DNA from: Candidatus Marispirochaeta associata
GTDB lineage: Bacteria; Spirochaetota; Spirochaetia; JC444; Marispirochaetaceae
Assembly (NCBI GenBank): GCA_001749745.1
Contig: JWTM01000186.1
Coordinates: 124,001 to 188,000, forward strand
Reading direction: 5' to 3'
Length of the DNA stretch: 64,000 nucleotides
Under the pieces are notes generated by a model, which saw only the letters and a list, made by a program, of their open reading frames with translations, searched no databases and had not been told where the DNA came from. The position numbers and the translations under genes are program-made. Shown in pieces: positions 25,825 through 34,839 of this stretch (position 1 is its first letter; each line of letters starts with the position of its first letter).

Positions 25825-26840
25825 GGGATCTCCTCATCCACGACCCTATACTCGCGTACGCCTTCGGCGCTCCCCTCATCCGGTATACGGGCCAGTACCC
25901 GGGTTAAGACCGTGCCTGCCCGGTCCTCGATTCGAAGCTCCCAAAACCAGGTGGTATCCCCCAGCCAGGCGAAGAGACGGTTAGCATGCTCGGTTTCGAC
26001 AACCGGAATGAGGTCGAAGAGCTCATCCTTTTTCAGCGGACGTTCCTTCCGCAATGAGATCACCCTGTCGGTTGTCTCTTCCGGCGAGACGACCCGGAAG
26101 GATTCGTAGGATAGGAGCTGTGTTATAATCCACTCCCCGGCAGTGTTGATGTTTACGGGAGGATCGGCGTTAATTACGGGAAAGACCATCTCGTAGTGGG
26201 CTGTCCCGATGAACCCTCGTAGTTCATCCGTCGTAATCAGGCGCCGCTTACGCAGCACCTCTCTAAGTCGTGTATGAAAGATACGCGCGGCCCCTTCGTC
26301 TCCGGTTCTCAATTCGAAGATGCGCTCCAGGGTAAATTCGTCTGCGGTGTTGATGTGCCAGTAGCCCCAAACAGTCAGATAGTTGTTCAAGGCCGGGGCT
26401 TCGAAGTATGCGCCGTAGTGATCCAGTTTGTTTAAAGATAATCCCGCATCCACCCGGTACTGCTGCAGGGCGGCGGGACTCCTCCCCGGCTTAAGATACT
26501 CCCCTACCGCCGTAGCGGTGATCATGGTTTTGCGAAGGGTATTCAGGTTGAAGCGGCTCGAGAGATCGGTCAGGCTTATCTGCAGCCCCGTTTCTTCGGC
26601 TAGGGCCTCGATCCGGGTATGGACCGGAGCGGCAAGGGAGTCGGGCGCGGCTGCAGCCTGCGCGGAAAGGAGGGCGGTCGCCTCGTCGGCACAGGCCGAA
26701 AGCCGCATGAGCGCCTCCGTTCTGCGTTCGAGTCGGGCGACGAGGGCGGTCTCCGCTTCGGCAAGATGGGCCGCGCCGAGGGCGAGCGTCCCTGCTATTA
26801 AAATTGTCAGCAGGCTCAAAAGGGTGAGTTTAGCGCTCAT
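25818..26840 (-). CDS. GspK-like minor pseudopilin
   Basis: A 340-residue protein with an N-terminal hydrophobic helix (about 4-28) and a large periplasmic part. Repeated NINTADEF and NINTAGEW segments with helix-hairpin-helix character (about 175 and 230) are the hallmark of GspK, which caps the pseudopilus tip. A typical prepilin cleavage site is not obvious: the helix starts at once after MSAKLT, so it may not be processed in the usual way. It overlaps the preceding pseudopilin gene by 11 bases and the gspL-like gene by 7. Confidence 0.75.
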   Translation of the reverse strand: MSAKLTLLSLLTILIAGTLALGAAHLAEAETALVARLERRTEALMRLSACADEATALLSAQAAAAPDSLAAPVHTRIEALAEETGLQISLTDLSSRFNLNTLRKTMITATAVGEYLKPGRSPAALQQYRVDAGLSLNKLDHYGAYFEAPALNNYLTVWGYWHINTADEFTLERIFELRTGDEGAARIFHTRLREVLRKRRLITTDELRGFIGTAHYEMVFPVINADPPVNINTAGEWIITQLLSYESFRVVSPEETTDRVISLRKERPLKKDELFDLIPVVETEHANRLFAWLGDTTWFWELRIEDRAGTVLTRVLARIPDEGSAEGVREYRVVDEEIPW

Positions 26841-27321
26841 GATCGATACTCCTTCCCGGCCAGTGGGCCCGGATCGGTACTACCGAATCAGCCATCGGTA
26901 CCGTAAGGGCTACTCCTTCGTCGTCCACGGTGAGTCGCGTCCCAACGGGCAGCGGCAGGTGCTGCGTAGCGGCGCCGGGGATTCTAATTTCCAGCACTGC
27001 TTCTCGGCTATCCAGACGGAGCTGTAGCGTCTCTCTCTGCTTCCCGTCGAGAAAGTCGATCCTGTACTCCCCCGGATGCGAATCGATTCTCGGTCCCTCC
27101 AGCCAGAAGGGCGGCGCGATTCGGCCCGCGGCGATACGCAGCGCGTGTTCGGCCGCAAGGATACGACGAAGGTCGCGGGCCCGCTCACCGCTCTCGGAAG
27201 AGCCGGCCCAGGCGCCGGAGACAAAGAGTACGGCGCTGCCGCTAAGGGAGGCGAGGATCAGCAGGGCGATCAGGGTCTCGATATAGCTGAAGCCCGCCTC
27301 GGAATCTTCAACGGCTCTCAT
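26830..27321 (-). CDS. Minor pseudopilin (GspJ/GspI-like)
   Basis: About 163 residues from the ATG at 27321. The prepilin site is EAG|FSYIETLIALLIL, with the standard Phe at +1 and Glu at +5. The helix is followed by a beta-rich domain (about 55-163). An upstream in-frame ATG at 27531 would add 70 residues unlike any prepilin leader and is rejected. The position between the short pseudopilin and the GspK-like gene suggests the GspJ place. Overlaps the upstream gene by 14 bases. Confidence 0.7.
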   Translation of the reverse strand: MRAVEDSEAGFSYIETLIALLILASLSGSAVLFVSGAWAGSSESGERARDLRRILAAEHALRIAAGRIAPPFWLEGPRIDSHPGEYRIDFLDGKQRETLQLRLDSREAVLEIRIPGAATQHLPLPVGTRLTVDDEGVALTVPMADSVVPIRAHWPGRSIDHER

Positions 27322-27550
27322 CTCTATCCTCCCGTACGGCAATCCTGTTTCGTTCGGCCAGTACCTCAACCGACCGATAGACCAGCTCCGTCTGGCGGTC
27401 GAGGGCGCTTCGGAACAGAATGCTGATAGAGGAGATGCAGGTGCATAACAGCAGCAGTGCAATGAGTGCGTCGAGCAGCCCAAAGCCCTCTTCCTTGCGA
27501 TTCTCCGGCCGGGGTCTTCTATTGTTCCCATGAGACGAGATCCCGCGCAT
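27308..27550 (-). CDS. Short pseudopilin (GspI/GspH-like)
   Basis: About 80 residues from the ATG at 27550. The prepilin site reads EEG|FGLLDALIALLLL; +1 is Phe but +5 is Asp where Glu is nearly invariant in major pseudopilins. After the helix only about 35 residues remain, far shorter than GspH or GspI. The start overlaps the end of gspG by 32 bases. The long reading frame upstream of this Met is out-of-frame gspG sequence. It may be a reduced GspI. Confidence 0.6.
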   Translation of the reverse strand: MRGISSHGNNRRPRPENRKEEGFGLLDALIALLLLCTCISSISILFRSALDRQTELVYRSVEVLAERNRIAVREDRDESR

Positions 27551-28007
27551 CGCCGACGCCCCCTTCACGGCCGTCGGCGCCGTAACTGGCGATGCCGTAG
27601 GCCAGTCCGTTCGGCCCCGGCACCCTGTAGTGGTAGGCATTACCCCACGGGTCCGATTCAATCCGATTCTCAATATAGGGACCGTTCCAGCCATCTGGTA
27701 TGGGGGATGCCGTCGGTTTCTTCCAGAGGGCTTCGAGTCCCTGAAGCTCACTGGGGTAGTCCCCGCAGTCGAAGAGGTAGCCTGATAAGGCCAGACTGAT
27801 GGTCTCGATCTGATTCCGGGCGGCGACTCTCTTCGCCTGTCCCACATATCGGAAGCCTACGAACCCCACGGTGGTCGAGAGGGTGAGCACAATGGCCAGG
27901 ACGATAATAGTCTCGATAAAGGTCCATCCCTCTTCCCCGGCTCGGATTCCTTCATTTCTTAGCCCTTTAGTTTTTCCTGTCAGCAAATATCTCTCCTTCG
28001 GTTGCAT
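27519..28007 (-). CDS. gspG: Major pseudopilin GspG
   Basis: A 162-residue major pseudopilin. The leader ends GEEG and the mature protein starts WTFIETIIVLAIVLTLS: Glu +5 is present but +1 is Trp instead of Phe. The globular part has the GspG landmarks: ISLALSGYLFDCGDYPSE, GLEALWKKP, DGWNGPYIEN, DPWGNAYHYR and a C-terminal YGADGREGG calcium-loop region. Polymerised GspG forms the pseudopilus that pushes cargo through the secretin. It starts one base after gspF ends. Confidence 0.9.
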   Translation of the reverse strand: MQPKERYLLTGKTKGLRNEGIRAGEEGWTFIETIIVLAIVLTLSTTVGFVGFRYVGQAKRVAARNQIETISLALSGYLFDCGDYPSELQGLEALWKKPTASPIPDGWNGPYIENRIESDPWGNAYHYRVPGPNGLAYGIASYGADGREGGVGDARDLVSWEQ

Positions 28008-28008
28008 C

Positions 28009-29073
28009 TCAGAGTAACTCTCCGTACCAGCGGAACAGGGGCAGTACGAATATCAGTACCGCTGCAAATAGAATCCCGCCGGTAATCAGGATCAGCACCG
28101 GCTCTATCAGACCCGTAATTCTCTTCAGTCGCTTCTCGTACTCGTGGCGATAGTAGTGTTTCAACCCGGCGAATACTTCGGCCGGTGAGCCGGTTCTCTC
28201 GCCGATAGCGAGCCAACGAATAAAGCGGCGGGGTATGCGGCCCCCTGCTGCAAAAGCCGCTGGCGGGGAGGCGCCGAAGAGGAGCATTCCGCCGGCACTC
28301 TCTACATCCCGCCGCAGGGCGCTGTTCGATAGGACGGAAGATGCCTCCTTTACCGCCTGTTCCAGGAGCACCCCCCCTTGGGTAAGGGCCTCCAGGGCGA
28401 AGCAGAGATTCATCATCTCCCCGGCTAGCAGAAAACTGCCCAATCCCGGAAGCAGTAAAAGGATCCTGTCCGCAGTGAATTGAAAGTGCGGGACGAGTCG
28501 GTAGGCAAGGGTCCCGAACAGGGGCAGGCCCAGGATCATGATCGTGAGAATCCCGAGTCCGCCCACGGCCAGTTCCATGCGAGCCACTGTCGCGTCTACT
28601 CCTGCATTGCCGGTCGAAAGGCTTTCGAGGGCAGCGATGAGCCGCGGCGCAATCAGGGTTAGTATCAATACGGCGCCGCTTATGAGTACCGTCAGAATAA
28701 AGAGGGGGTAAATCAGCGCCGAGATAAGCTTCTCCCCGATCATCTTGCGGGTTTTGAGATAGTCCCAGAGGGCGGGGAGCACCGTCGACAGGCCGCCCAA
28801 TCCTTCGCCGATAGAAACCAGGGATGAGTAGATACCGGGCACGCCGGCGGAGGAGAGCACCTGAGAGAGCGGCTCGCCTCCGGTGACCGCGGACCGGAGC
28901 TTATTAACCAGATCTCCTCGTCGATGATCGGCGAAGATTTCCGCTGACAATTCCAGGGCTTCCGAGGTTTCGAGACCGGCCTCTGTCAGGAGTGCCAGGG
29001 TCTCGGTCAGTTCTATGAGGAAGGCGGATGGTATGCGGATCTGTTGGTAGCTTGGGGGAGACACTTCACGCAT
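28009..29073 (-). CDS. gspF: T2SS inner-membrane platform protein GspF
   Basis: A 354-residue polytopic protein with two GspF-type cytoplasmic repeats (about 15-115 and 215-325), each rich in helices with LSEAL/LEQAVKEAS-like segments, and three membrane helices (about 118-140, 165-190 and 325-350). It carries the family stretch GIYSSLVSIGEGLGGLS and the later AIGERTGSPAEVFAGLKHYY. GspF anchors the ATPase and pseudopilus assembly. It overlaps gspE by 8 bases. Confidence 0.9.
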   Translation of the reverse strand: MREVSPPSYQQIRIPSAFLIELTETLALLTEAGLETSEALELSAEIFADHRRGDLVNKLRSAVTGGEPLSQVLSSAGVPGIYSSLVSIGEGLGGLSTVLPALWDYLKTRKMIGEKLISALIYPLFILTVLISGAVLILTLIAPRLIAALESLSTGNAGVDATVARMELAVGGLGILTIMILGLPLFGTLAYRLVPHFQFTADRILLLLPGLGSFLLAGEMMNLCFALEALTQGGVLLEQAVKEASSVLSNSALRRDVESAGGMLLFGASPPAAFAAGGRIPRRFIRWLAIGERTGSPAEVFAGLKHYYRHEYEKRLKRITGLIEPVLILITGGILFAAVLIFVLPLFRWYGELL

Positions 29074-30565
29074 GGCTGAGCGCCCCCGCCCGCTCCAGTT
29101 CAGCCAGGCTCGTAAGGCCCGAAACCGCGGCCCTTAGGGACTGTTTGTGCAAAGAGCACATCCCCCGGCGCGTCAGGAAGGCCCGTAACTCACCGCTGTC
29201 GGCGGCGCTCGAGATCAGGGTGCTCAGCTCTGGGTCGCAAACAAAATATTCGGCTAAAGCGAAGCGACCGGAAAACCCGAGACCGCCGCAAGTTCTACAA
29301 CCGCACGCTTCCCATATATGTGTAGCTTCCGCTGTCGCGGAGCGCAGCAGTTTTCTTTCCGCCGGGGTGCAGGGTACGCTGCGTCGGCACTGAGGGCAGA
29401 GGCTGCGTACCAGTCGTTGGGCGAGGATACCCCGTAATACGGCGGCGATGAGGTAGGGTTCAACTCCCAGGTCTCTCAGACGTTCCACCGCAGAAACGGC
29501 ATCGTTGGTATGCAGGGTAGAGAGCACCAGATGCCCGGTCAAAGCCGCCCGGACCGCCAGCCGGGCCGTCTCGTGATCCCGGATCTCTCCCACCAAAATC
29601 ACGTCCGGATCCTGACGCAGGACTCGTCGCAACAGGGCGTCGAAGCCCAAACCGATCTTCTCGTTGGTCTGTATCTGGTCGGCCCCGTCGATCAGGTATT
29701 CCACCGGATCCTCGATGGTAATGATCTTGAGGGTCTCCGAGGCTAGCGAGCGGATCATTGCATTCAGGGTCGTCGATTTCCCCGAACCTGTAGGCCCGGT
29801 GACGAGGATCATTCCATGGGGTCGTTTCAGGAGAGAGGAGAGGAACATGAGGATATCCTCGTCGAACCCAAGTTGCCCCAAGGAGAGCGGAGTATGCGTG
29901 CTGCTAAAGAGCCGCATTACAATCGATTCGTCCCCCTCCATATACGAGGCCCCGGCGGTGGGGACGCAGGAGACGCGCATATCGAGGCTCACGCCGGCAA
30001 GCTTGACTGTGGTGCGACCGTCCTGCGGTTTTCTCCGTTCCATGATATTCAGGCCCGCCATCACCTTGATCCGCGAGGCGACGGCTCGGAAGCGGGAGGG
30101 GTCGAGACGGCGGACAGTCGAGAGAACTCCGTCGATGCGGTATCGAACTCGCACGCCATCCGAGAGGGATTCTATATGGATGTCGGAGGCGCGGCTCCGG
30201 ATCGCATCGATACAGATACTGTTGACCAGGGTGACTGTCGGAGCGTCGGTGGTCGTCTCTTCGAGAATGTGGCCTGAAGCGGATCGAGTAGCCGTAGCGT
30301 CGGCATTCTTACTCAGATAACGGCTCAGCCAGGCGGAGAAGTCGCTCCCCTCCAGAGGAATTACCCGTATCTGTTTGCGGTGGTAGCTTTGGAGACCCAG
30401 GATCATAGAGTCGTCGATCCTCCGCCCGGCTCCGATGGTCACCCGCTTCAGATCCTCGCCGAGTTTAAGCAGCCCCTGACTTCGAATAAACTCCGTGCTG
30501 TACTGCTCGTCACCCTCCGGCAACGGCTCCCAGGCGGCAAGGGCAGTCGGATCGGGTCGCTTCAT
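29066..30565 (-). CDS. gspE: T2SS ATPase GspE
   Basis: A 499-residue cytoplasmic ATPase that powers pseudopilus assembly. The core has Walker A (GPTGSGKSTT, near 260), an Asp box (IITIEDPVEY), Walker B (DPDVILVGEIRD), the His box (VLSTLHTNDA) and the zinc-binding tetracysteine region: SLCPQCRR, then CGCRTCGG. The N-terminal part (1-120) is shorter than in long GspE proteins and keeps only one E-like N domain. It overlaps gspD by 4 bases. Confidence 0.95.
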   Translation of the reverse strand: MKRPDPTALAAWEPLPEGDEQYSTEFIRSQGLLKLGEDLKRVTIGAGRRIDDSMILGLQSYHRKQIRVIPLEGSDFSAWLSRYLSKNADATATRSASGHILEETTTDAPTVTLVNSICIDAIRSRASDIHIESLSDGVRVRYRIDGVLSTVRRLDPSRFRAVASRIKVMAGLNIMERRKPQDGRTTVKLAGVSLDMRVSCVPTAGASYMEGDESIVMRLFSSTHTPLSLGQLGFDEDILMFLSSLLKRPHGMILVTGPTGSGKSTTLNAMIRSLASETLKIITIEDPVEYLIDGADQIQTNEKIGLGFDALLRRVLRQDPDVILVGEIRDHETARLAVRAALTGHLVLSTLHTNDAVSAVERLRDLGVEPYLIAAVLRGILAQRLVRSLCPQCRRSVPCTPAERKLLRSATAEATHIWEACGCRTCGGLGFSGRFALAEYFVCDPELSTLISSAADSGELRAFLTRRGMCSLHKQSLRAAVSGLTSLAELERAGALSHA

Positions 30566-32751
30566 TCTTCGCTGTTCTCCGCCAGATACTTGGTATAGAT
30601 CCTGAGCGCTTCATCTCTCCTGCTTGCTGCTTCCCGTTCAGGATGCTCGATGTGGGGAACCACGTAGATCACCATCTCCGTGGTATCGATGCTCTCGACA
30701 CGGTTTTGAAACAGAAGTCCCAAGAGGGGAATATCCCCCAGAATCGGAATCTTGGTGGTGGAGTAGTCTTCATCCTGCTGGATCAGTCCTCCGATCACCA
30801 CCGGTTTTCCCGAAGGGGTGCGCACATGGGAGGAGACGACCTTCTCGGTGGTCGTCGGCGGCGACCCGCTGGAGGAGTCGCTGCCTTGTTTCGAGACGGT
30901 GGCCGAGACCTCCATGGTGATCATCCCGTCCCCGGAGACCCAGCCGTTGAGCGAGATGATCAGCCCAGAGGTCAACTCCCTGGTTATGCCGGTGGAACGG
31001 GTCTCTCCGGTGTCCGGGTCGATTTCGTAGTCCCGGTAACGGTAGGTGTTGGTGTTTTGAAACTTGAGATCCTCCCCGGACAGTCCGTTCAAAGTCGTAT
31101 CGGCCATAATGCTGGCCCGGGTCTCCGCCATATCGAGGCTTAAATCGACGGCGAAGAGGTAGCCGAAATTGGAGACGATATCAAAATTGAGGGTCATCAG
31201 CTGCCCGATTGAGCCTAAGAAGGTCGTCTCGGCTCCCGCTTCAGCCACATCATTCGACCATGTGCTGCTGAAGTTGAGGCTTTCGCCGTCTTGGTACTGA
31301 ACAACCAAGAGGTCGTAGCGAATTTGCGGGATCGGTCGATCGATTATCTCGAGCTGATCGAGAAAGAGCCGGCGACGTTTTAGAGGTCCCGTATAGAAGA
31401 TCAGGTTGGGATCGACAGACTCTACAATCTCCCTCTTCGAAACCGACGGGGGGAGCTTTGCGGCCAAGGTCTCTGCGCTAATATAGCGTAAGCGGATCGG
31501 CAGCTGCTCTTCCCCATGGTCGAGTAGGGTGAGGAGCCGGGAAAGATCCTCTGCTTGAGCCTCGTTCAACGGAAGCACGAAGGAGTTGGTCCCGCCGATT
31601 ACCTTCGGCTCGCGCAGGGAGAAACGCGGGGGAAGCAGTTGTAGCGCATCTTGAACACTCAGGTGGGCCAGGTCGAATCGATGATAGGTCAAGCCGTCTG
31701 TGGGAATGTCGAGGGAGCGGATATACTCCTCCACCGGCGAAATCTCCTCCGGGGAACCGTAGAGCACCACCGTATTGGCTGTTTTCTCGATGCGCATTAG
31801 CTGAGAGGCGGACAAGTCCGGCGGTAAGAGCTGGGAGAGCTCGGCCGCCGCGATATGGTCCAAGGGCACGCGTACGGTGGTTTTCAATTTTTTTAGGATG
31901 TCTCGCCGCTCGATCTCGAAGAGGTAGTAGATCCCTCCGGCGAGGTGATAATCTGCCGATGCCTGTTCCAGAATCAATCTTAGGAGGGTCTCGAAACTCT
32001 TATCGGAAAAGTGAAGATTCTCAAGGATGATGTCGCTGCGCATCAGCAGGCTGTATTCGGCCTCCTCCAGGGTGAATAGTTCTGCGATGAGGTCCCGGAA
32101 CAGAATCCTCTCTATGTCGAGGGAGTAGCCCCCGGAAGGCTTCCATTTCAGACTCATACCGCGCCGAGGAGATCGAGCACTCTCCCCAGGGATCTTGCGG
32201 ATATAGTAGTAGCTCTCATCTTCCTCCAGTCGGTACTCGTCCAAGCGGGCGATTAAAATTCCCAGCGCTTCCCGGGGAGTTGCCGACTCAATATGAACTG
32301 TGAGCGAGATGGGCGGTAGGGCATCGCAGAGGATCGTCCGCTCGATGGCTTCGGAGAGCGCTCGAATCAGAAACCGCAGTTCGACGTCCTCTCCATGAAG
32401 CCGTACTCTGTTCTCCCCGGCGTCGTAATCGGCCTCGATGCGGGAGACGTAATAGACCCCCTCGCGAAGTTCCGCATGGAGCTTGTAGGTTTCGAGAAAT
32501 ACCTTGAGGGATGTTGCGAAATCAAGGGAATGAAAAAAGTAGCTGGCCGTGCCGGTAACCGTCTCGTCGGGGATAATCGAGATATCTCCTATCTCGGCGA
32601 GTACCAGCAGAATGTCGCTAATGGCCTGATTGCGAAATGTAAGGGAATCCAAGCTCTGCCCGTCCGCGCTCAAGCAAAGGAGCAATAGGCAAAAGATAAG
32701 GATGAGCTCGAATATCGTCGGCATTGTTACTAGGGGTAAATCCTTGGCCAT
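30562..32751 (-). CDS. gspD: T2SS secretin GspD
   Basis: A 729-residue outer-membrane secretin and the first gene of the T2SS operon. A signal peptide (core LILIFCLLLLCLS, about 14-32) is followed by an STN/N0-type domain (about 33-110) and several N domains (to about 460). The secretin barrel (about 480-715) has KPVVIGGLI and the signature PILGDIPLLGLLFQ, then EMVIYVVPHIE. The ATG at 32751 lacks a clear Shine-Dalgarno site. The gene diverges from the operon that ends in the Rhs-type toxin; the 111 bases between them should hold both promoters. I saw no convincing box there. Confidence 0.93.
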   Translation of the reverse strand: MAKDLPLVTMPTIFELILIFCLLLLCLSADGQSLDSLTFRNQAISDILLVLAEIGDISIIPDETVTGTASYFFHSLDFATSLKVFLETYKLHAELREGVYYVSRIEADYDAGENRVRLHGEDVELRFLIRALSEAIERTILCDALPPISLTVHIESATPREALGILIARLDEYRLEEDESYYYIRKIPGESARSPRRGMSLKWKPSGGYSLDIERILFRDLIAELFTLEEAEYSLLMRSDIILENLHFSDKSFETLLRLILEQASADYHLAGGIYYLFEIERRDILKKLKTTVRVPLDHIAAAELSQLLPPDLSASQLMRIEKTANTVVLYGSPEEISPVEEYIRSLDIPTDGLTYHRFDLAHLSVQDALQLLPPRFSLREPKVIGGTNSFVLPLNEAQAEDLSRLLTLLDHGEEQLPIRLRYISAETLAAKLPPSVSKREIVESVDPNLIFYTGPLKRRRLFLDQLEIIDRPIPQIRYDLLVVQYQDGESLNFSSTWSNDVAEAGAETTFLGSIGQLMTLNFDIVSNFGYLFAVDLSLDMAETRASIMADTTLNGLSGEDLKFQNTNTYRYRDYEIDPDTGETRSTGITRELTSGLIISLNGWVSGDGMITMEVSATVSKQGSDSSSGSPPTTTEKVVSSHVRTPSGKPVVIGGLIQQDEDYSTTKIPILGDIPLLGLLFQNRVESIDTTEMVIYVVPHIEHPEREAASRRDEALRIYTKYLAENSEE

Positions 32752-32862
32752 ACTGCTTGAATAAGATGCCTTGGGTACGGATCGCTTCTAGGGATAAAGA
32801 AAATTCAAAAAAAATCCTTTCTCGTGAAGCAGAGACGAGGTAATGCGCCTTGAAGATCGTAT

Positions 32863-33783
32863 ATGGGCGACAAGAAAAACGGAGAGTATCGAATCGGCTT
32901 GACTAGGGGAGTGATGTTTCTGTCCTTACTGCTCTTGTGGATCGGGGCGATTGGATTCGCCGGCTACAGTGATCGGCGAGCGCTTCTACGGCTCGAAGCG
33001 GCGCAGACCGCCATATATGGAGAGATAGAACAGCTTCAGTCACAAGCGACAGCTCATGTTGCGCTGCTTCAAGGGAACCAGGAGAAAATGGCGGATGATT
33101 TGCTCTCTTACTCCCTCGGCCAGAAAGATCTCGACCAGGGACATCAGGCTTTAGTGCGTGAGCTGCGGCAGATAGAGGTCGAACTTGCGGAGCTTGCCTT
33201 AGGGTTCGATCGGTTTAATCCATCCGGCCGTAATGATAGCCCCTCGCTGGAGACGAGAGTACAGGCTTTGCTTGATGCGGGGGAGCTGAGCTTCCGGGAG
33301 GGGGACTACAGCACCGCCATCAATAGAATGGAGGCGGCCTTGGCCCTCGATCCCGCAAGCTCTCGCGCCCAGCTCTATCACGCGGCGGCTCTCTTTCGAG
33401 AGAACCAGGCGGATACCCTGCGCTTCACGTGCATTAAAGAGGAACTGTCACAGGTCCTCGGTGCGGATCCGTCGAATAGTTTGGCCCTGGAGATCCTGGG
33501 GGAGGTGGCCTTCGAGGAGGAGGCGTGGCCGAGAGCGATGCTTATCTATTCCCGTTTGGGGACCCACGATCCCGGACTGCCCGACTACCGGATGCGCTTA
33601 ATCTACGCGGCCGAGGCCGCAGGCTCCCTAAAGAGTGTACTGCAGGAGATAGAATCGCTCTTGACGAGCGGATCCGAGTCGGGGGATTACGAGGGCGCCC
33701 TCTACTCCAGACGAGAACTCCAGAGTCTTCGCGATCAGGCTCGATCGGAGTTTTTCAATCGGGAGGGGGATGATGGGCGATAG
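32863..33783 (+). CDS. Membrane-anchored coiled-coil TPR protein
   Basis: A 306-residue protein. A short basic start leads into one membrane helix (about 15-38: VMFLSLLLLWIGAIGFAGY), a coiled coil (about 42-110) and TPR-like repeats (about 125-290: LLDAGELSFREGDYSTAINR, AALALDPASSRAQLYHAAAL). The TPR side is probably periplasmic. It begins the operon that leads to the Rhs-type toxin and faces the T2SS operon, so a scaffold role in assembly or export is possible but not shown. The next gene starts 14 bases before its stop. Confidence 0.7.
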   Translation: MGDKKNGEYRIGLTRGVMFLSLLLLWIGAIGFAGYSDRRALLRLEAAQTAIYGEIEQLQSQATAHVALLQGNQEKMADDLLSYSLGQKDLDQGHQALVRELRQIEVELAELALGFDRFNPSGRNDSPSLETRVQALLDAGELSFREGDYSTAINRMEAALALDPASSRAQLYHAAALFRENQADTLRFTCIKEELSQVLGADPSNSLALEILGEVAFEEEAWPRAMLIYSRLGTHDPGLPDYRMRLIYAAEAAGSLKSVLQEIESLLTSGSESGDYEGALYSRRELQSLRDQARSEFFNREGDDGR

Positions 33784-34825
33784 TCGGCGGTTCTCCCTCT
33801 CGTGTGCGCTGCTTCTTCTCTCCATGATCCCCCTCCCGGCTGTCGAAATCTATCTTGCTCCCCTGGAAATAGTGGAGGGTGGTCGGCAACCAGGCCTTGA
33901 AAAAGTTCTGCAGAAACGAGCGACCCTCAGGCGATTCCAATCCGCTGTGAATCGTTTGGATCCGGCAGGGGTCATTCAGCTCCGCAGGGTACAAGGAGAA
34001 CCGGGAAGCAACGGGGGGGCGCCCCGTACCATCCTGCAGGCTGCGGCATTTTGTGAGGAACGGCAGATAGAGCTCCTTCTCTATGGATATCTCCGGCGTA
34101 CGGCATATACCTGGGAAGGCGAGATAAAGCTCTATGATCACCGTGAACACACAATAGATAAGCGTTTCTTCAATCGGGACGGAGCCGAGGAGTTCGATCG
34201 TTTTATTGATGATTTTGCCCGGACGATTGTCGCCTACTTCTCTAACGACTTGGGGCTGGCTCCCAGAGAAGTAGAAGCTCCGCCGGAACGGAATATCTTC
34301 GCCTTGCCCTTTGCAATCAGCTACCCAATTTCCTGCTCTTCCGAGTGGGATCGAACAACGATGGGCATTATTGGTTTTGAAACCGGTCTTCTCTTTGTCC
34401 CTCGACGCCCACTCTGGCATCTCCATGGAGATGCATGGGAACTACAGACGGGATTAACCGTGGCGTACTCCCTCTTATCGAATCCACCCGGGTATGAGAG
34501 CTTCCTGCTCCATCGCCTACGTTTGAATATCCCGGCCCTCGCGCTAGGTCGTTTTGCTGGGGACCGGCGCGTCGTTGTGGGCGCGGGATTGAGTCTTCAC
34601 GCGGATTGCCTGGATCAACGGAGGGCCTATTACGGGGCGTATCGGACTGTATCGATTGCGCCCGGGTTCTTCCTCGAGACAGGCTTTCGCTATCGCATCA
34701 GTTCCCGCTGGAGTATCGGCCTGCGCGCCCCTCTGGAGTTTGCACTCTTCGATGATGTGCAGGTCAATCTACTCCCGGGGATTTGCGGGGTCTATGAGTT
34801 TCCTATCCACCGTAAAGATAGATGA
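33770..34825 (+). CDS. Exported protein, CsgG-like start and probable beta-barrel end
   Basis: A 351-residue protein with a Sec signal (SLSCALLLLSMIPLPAVE). The first part (about 25-165) has alternating strands and helices with AFCEERQIELLLYGYLRR and an ARTIVAYFSN helix, reminiscent of the periplasmic domain of CsgG-type lipoproteins. The second part (about 185-351) has amphipathic strands and ends SIGLRAPLEFALFDDVQ... in the manner of outer-membrane barrels. The family is not certain. GGGAGGGGG precedes the start and overlaps the previous gene's end. It may give the toxin operon an outer-membrane component. Confidence 0.55.
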   Translation: MMGDSRRFSLSCALLLLSMIPLPAVEIYLAPLEIVEGGRQPGLEKVLQKRATLRRFQSAVNRLDPAGVIQLRRVQGEPGSNGGAPRTILQAAAFCEERQIELLLYGYLRRTAYTWEGEIKLYDHREHTIDKRFFNRDGAEEFDRFIDDFARTIVAYFSNDLGLAPREVEAPPERNIFALPFAISYPISCSSEWDRTTMGIIGFETGLLFVPRRPLWHLHGDAWELQTGLTVAYSLLSNPPGYESFLLHRLRLNIPALALGRFAGDRRVVVGAGLSLHADCLDQRRAYYGAYRTVSIAPGFFLETGFRYRISSRWSIGLRAPLEFALFDDVQVNLLPGICGVYEFPIHRKDR

Positions 34826-34839
34826 ACGGAGGTTGAATA

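Noticed and set aside
27322..27531. Upstream extension of the GspJ-like gene
   Set aside because: It would place 70 cysteine- and arginine-rich residues before a prepilin leader; the ATG at 27321 gives a normal leader.
29664..30320. Long open frame opposite gspE
   Set aside because: It is the complement of a gene with clear ATPase motifs; GC-rich third positions create long shadow frames. The same holds for frames at 5993-6469, 6740-7246, 10875-11456, 18115-18597 and 53942-54757.
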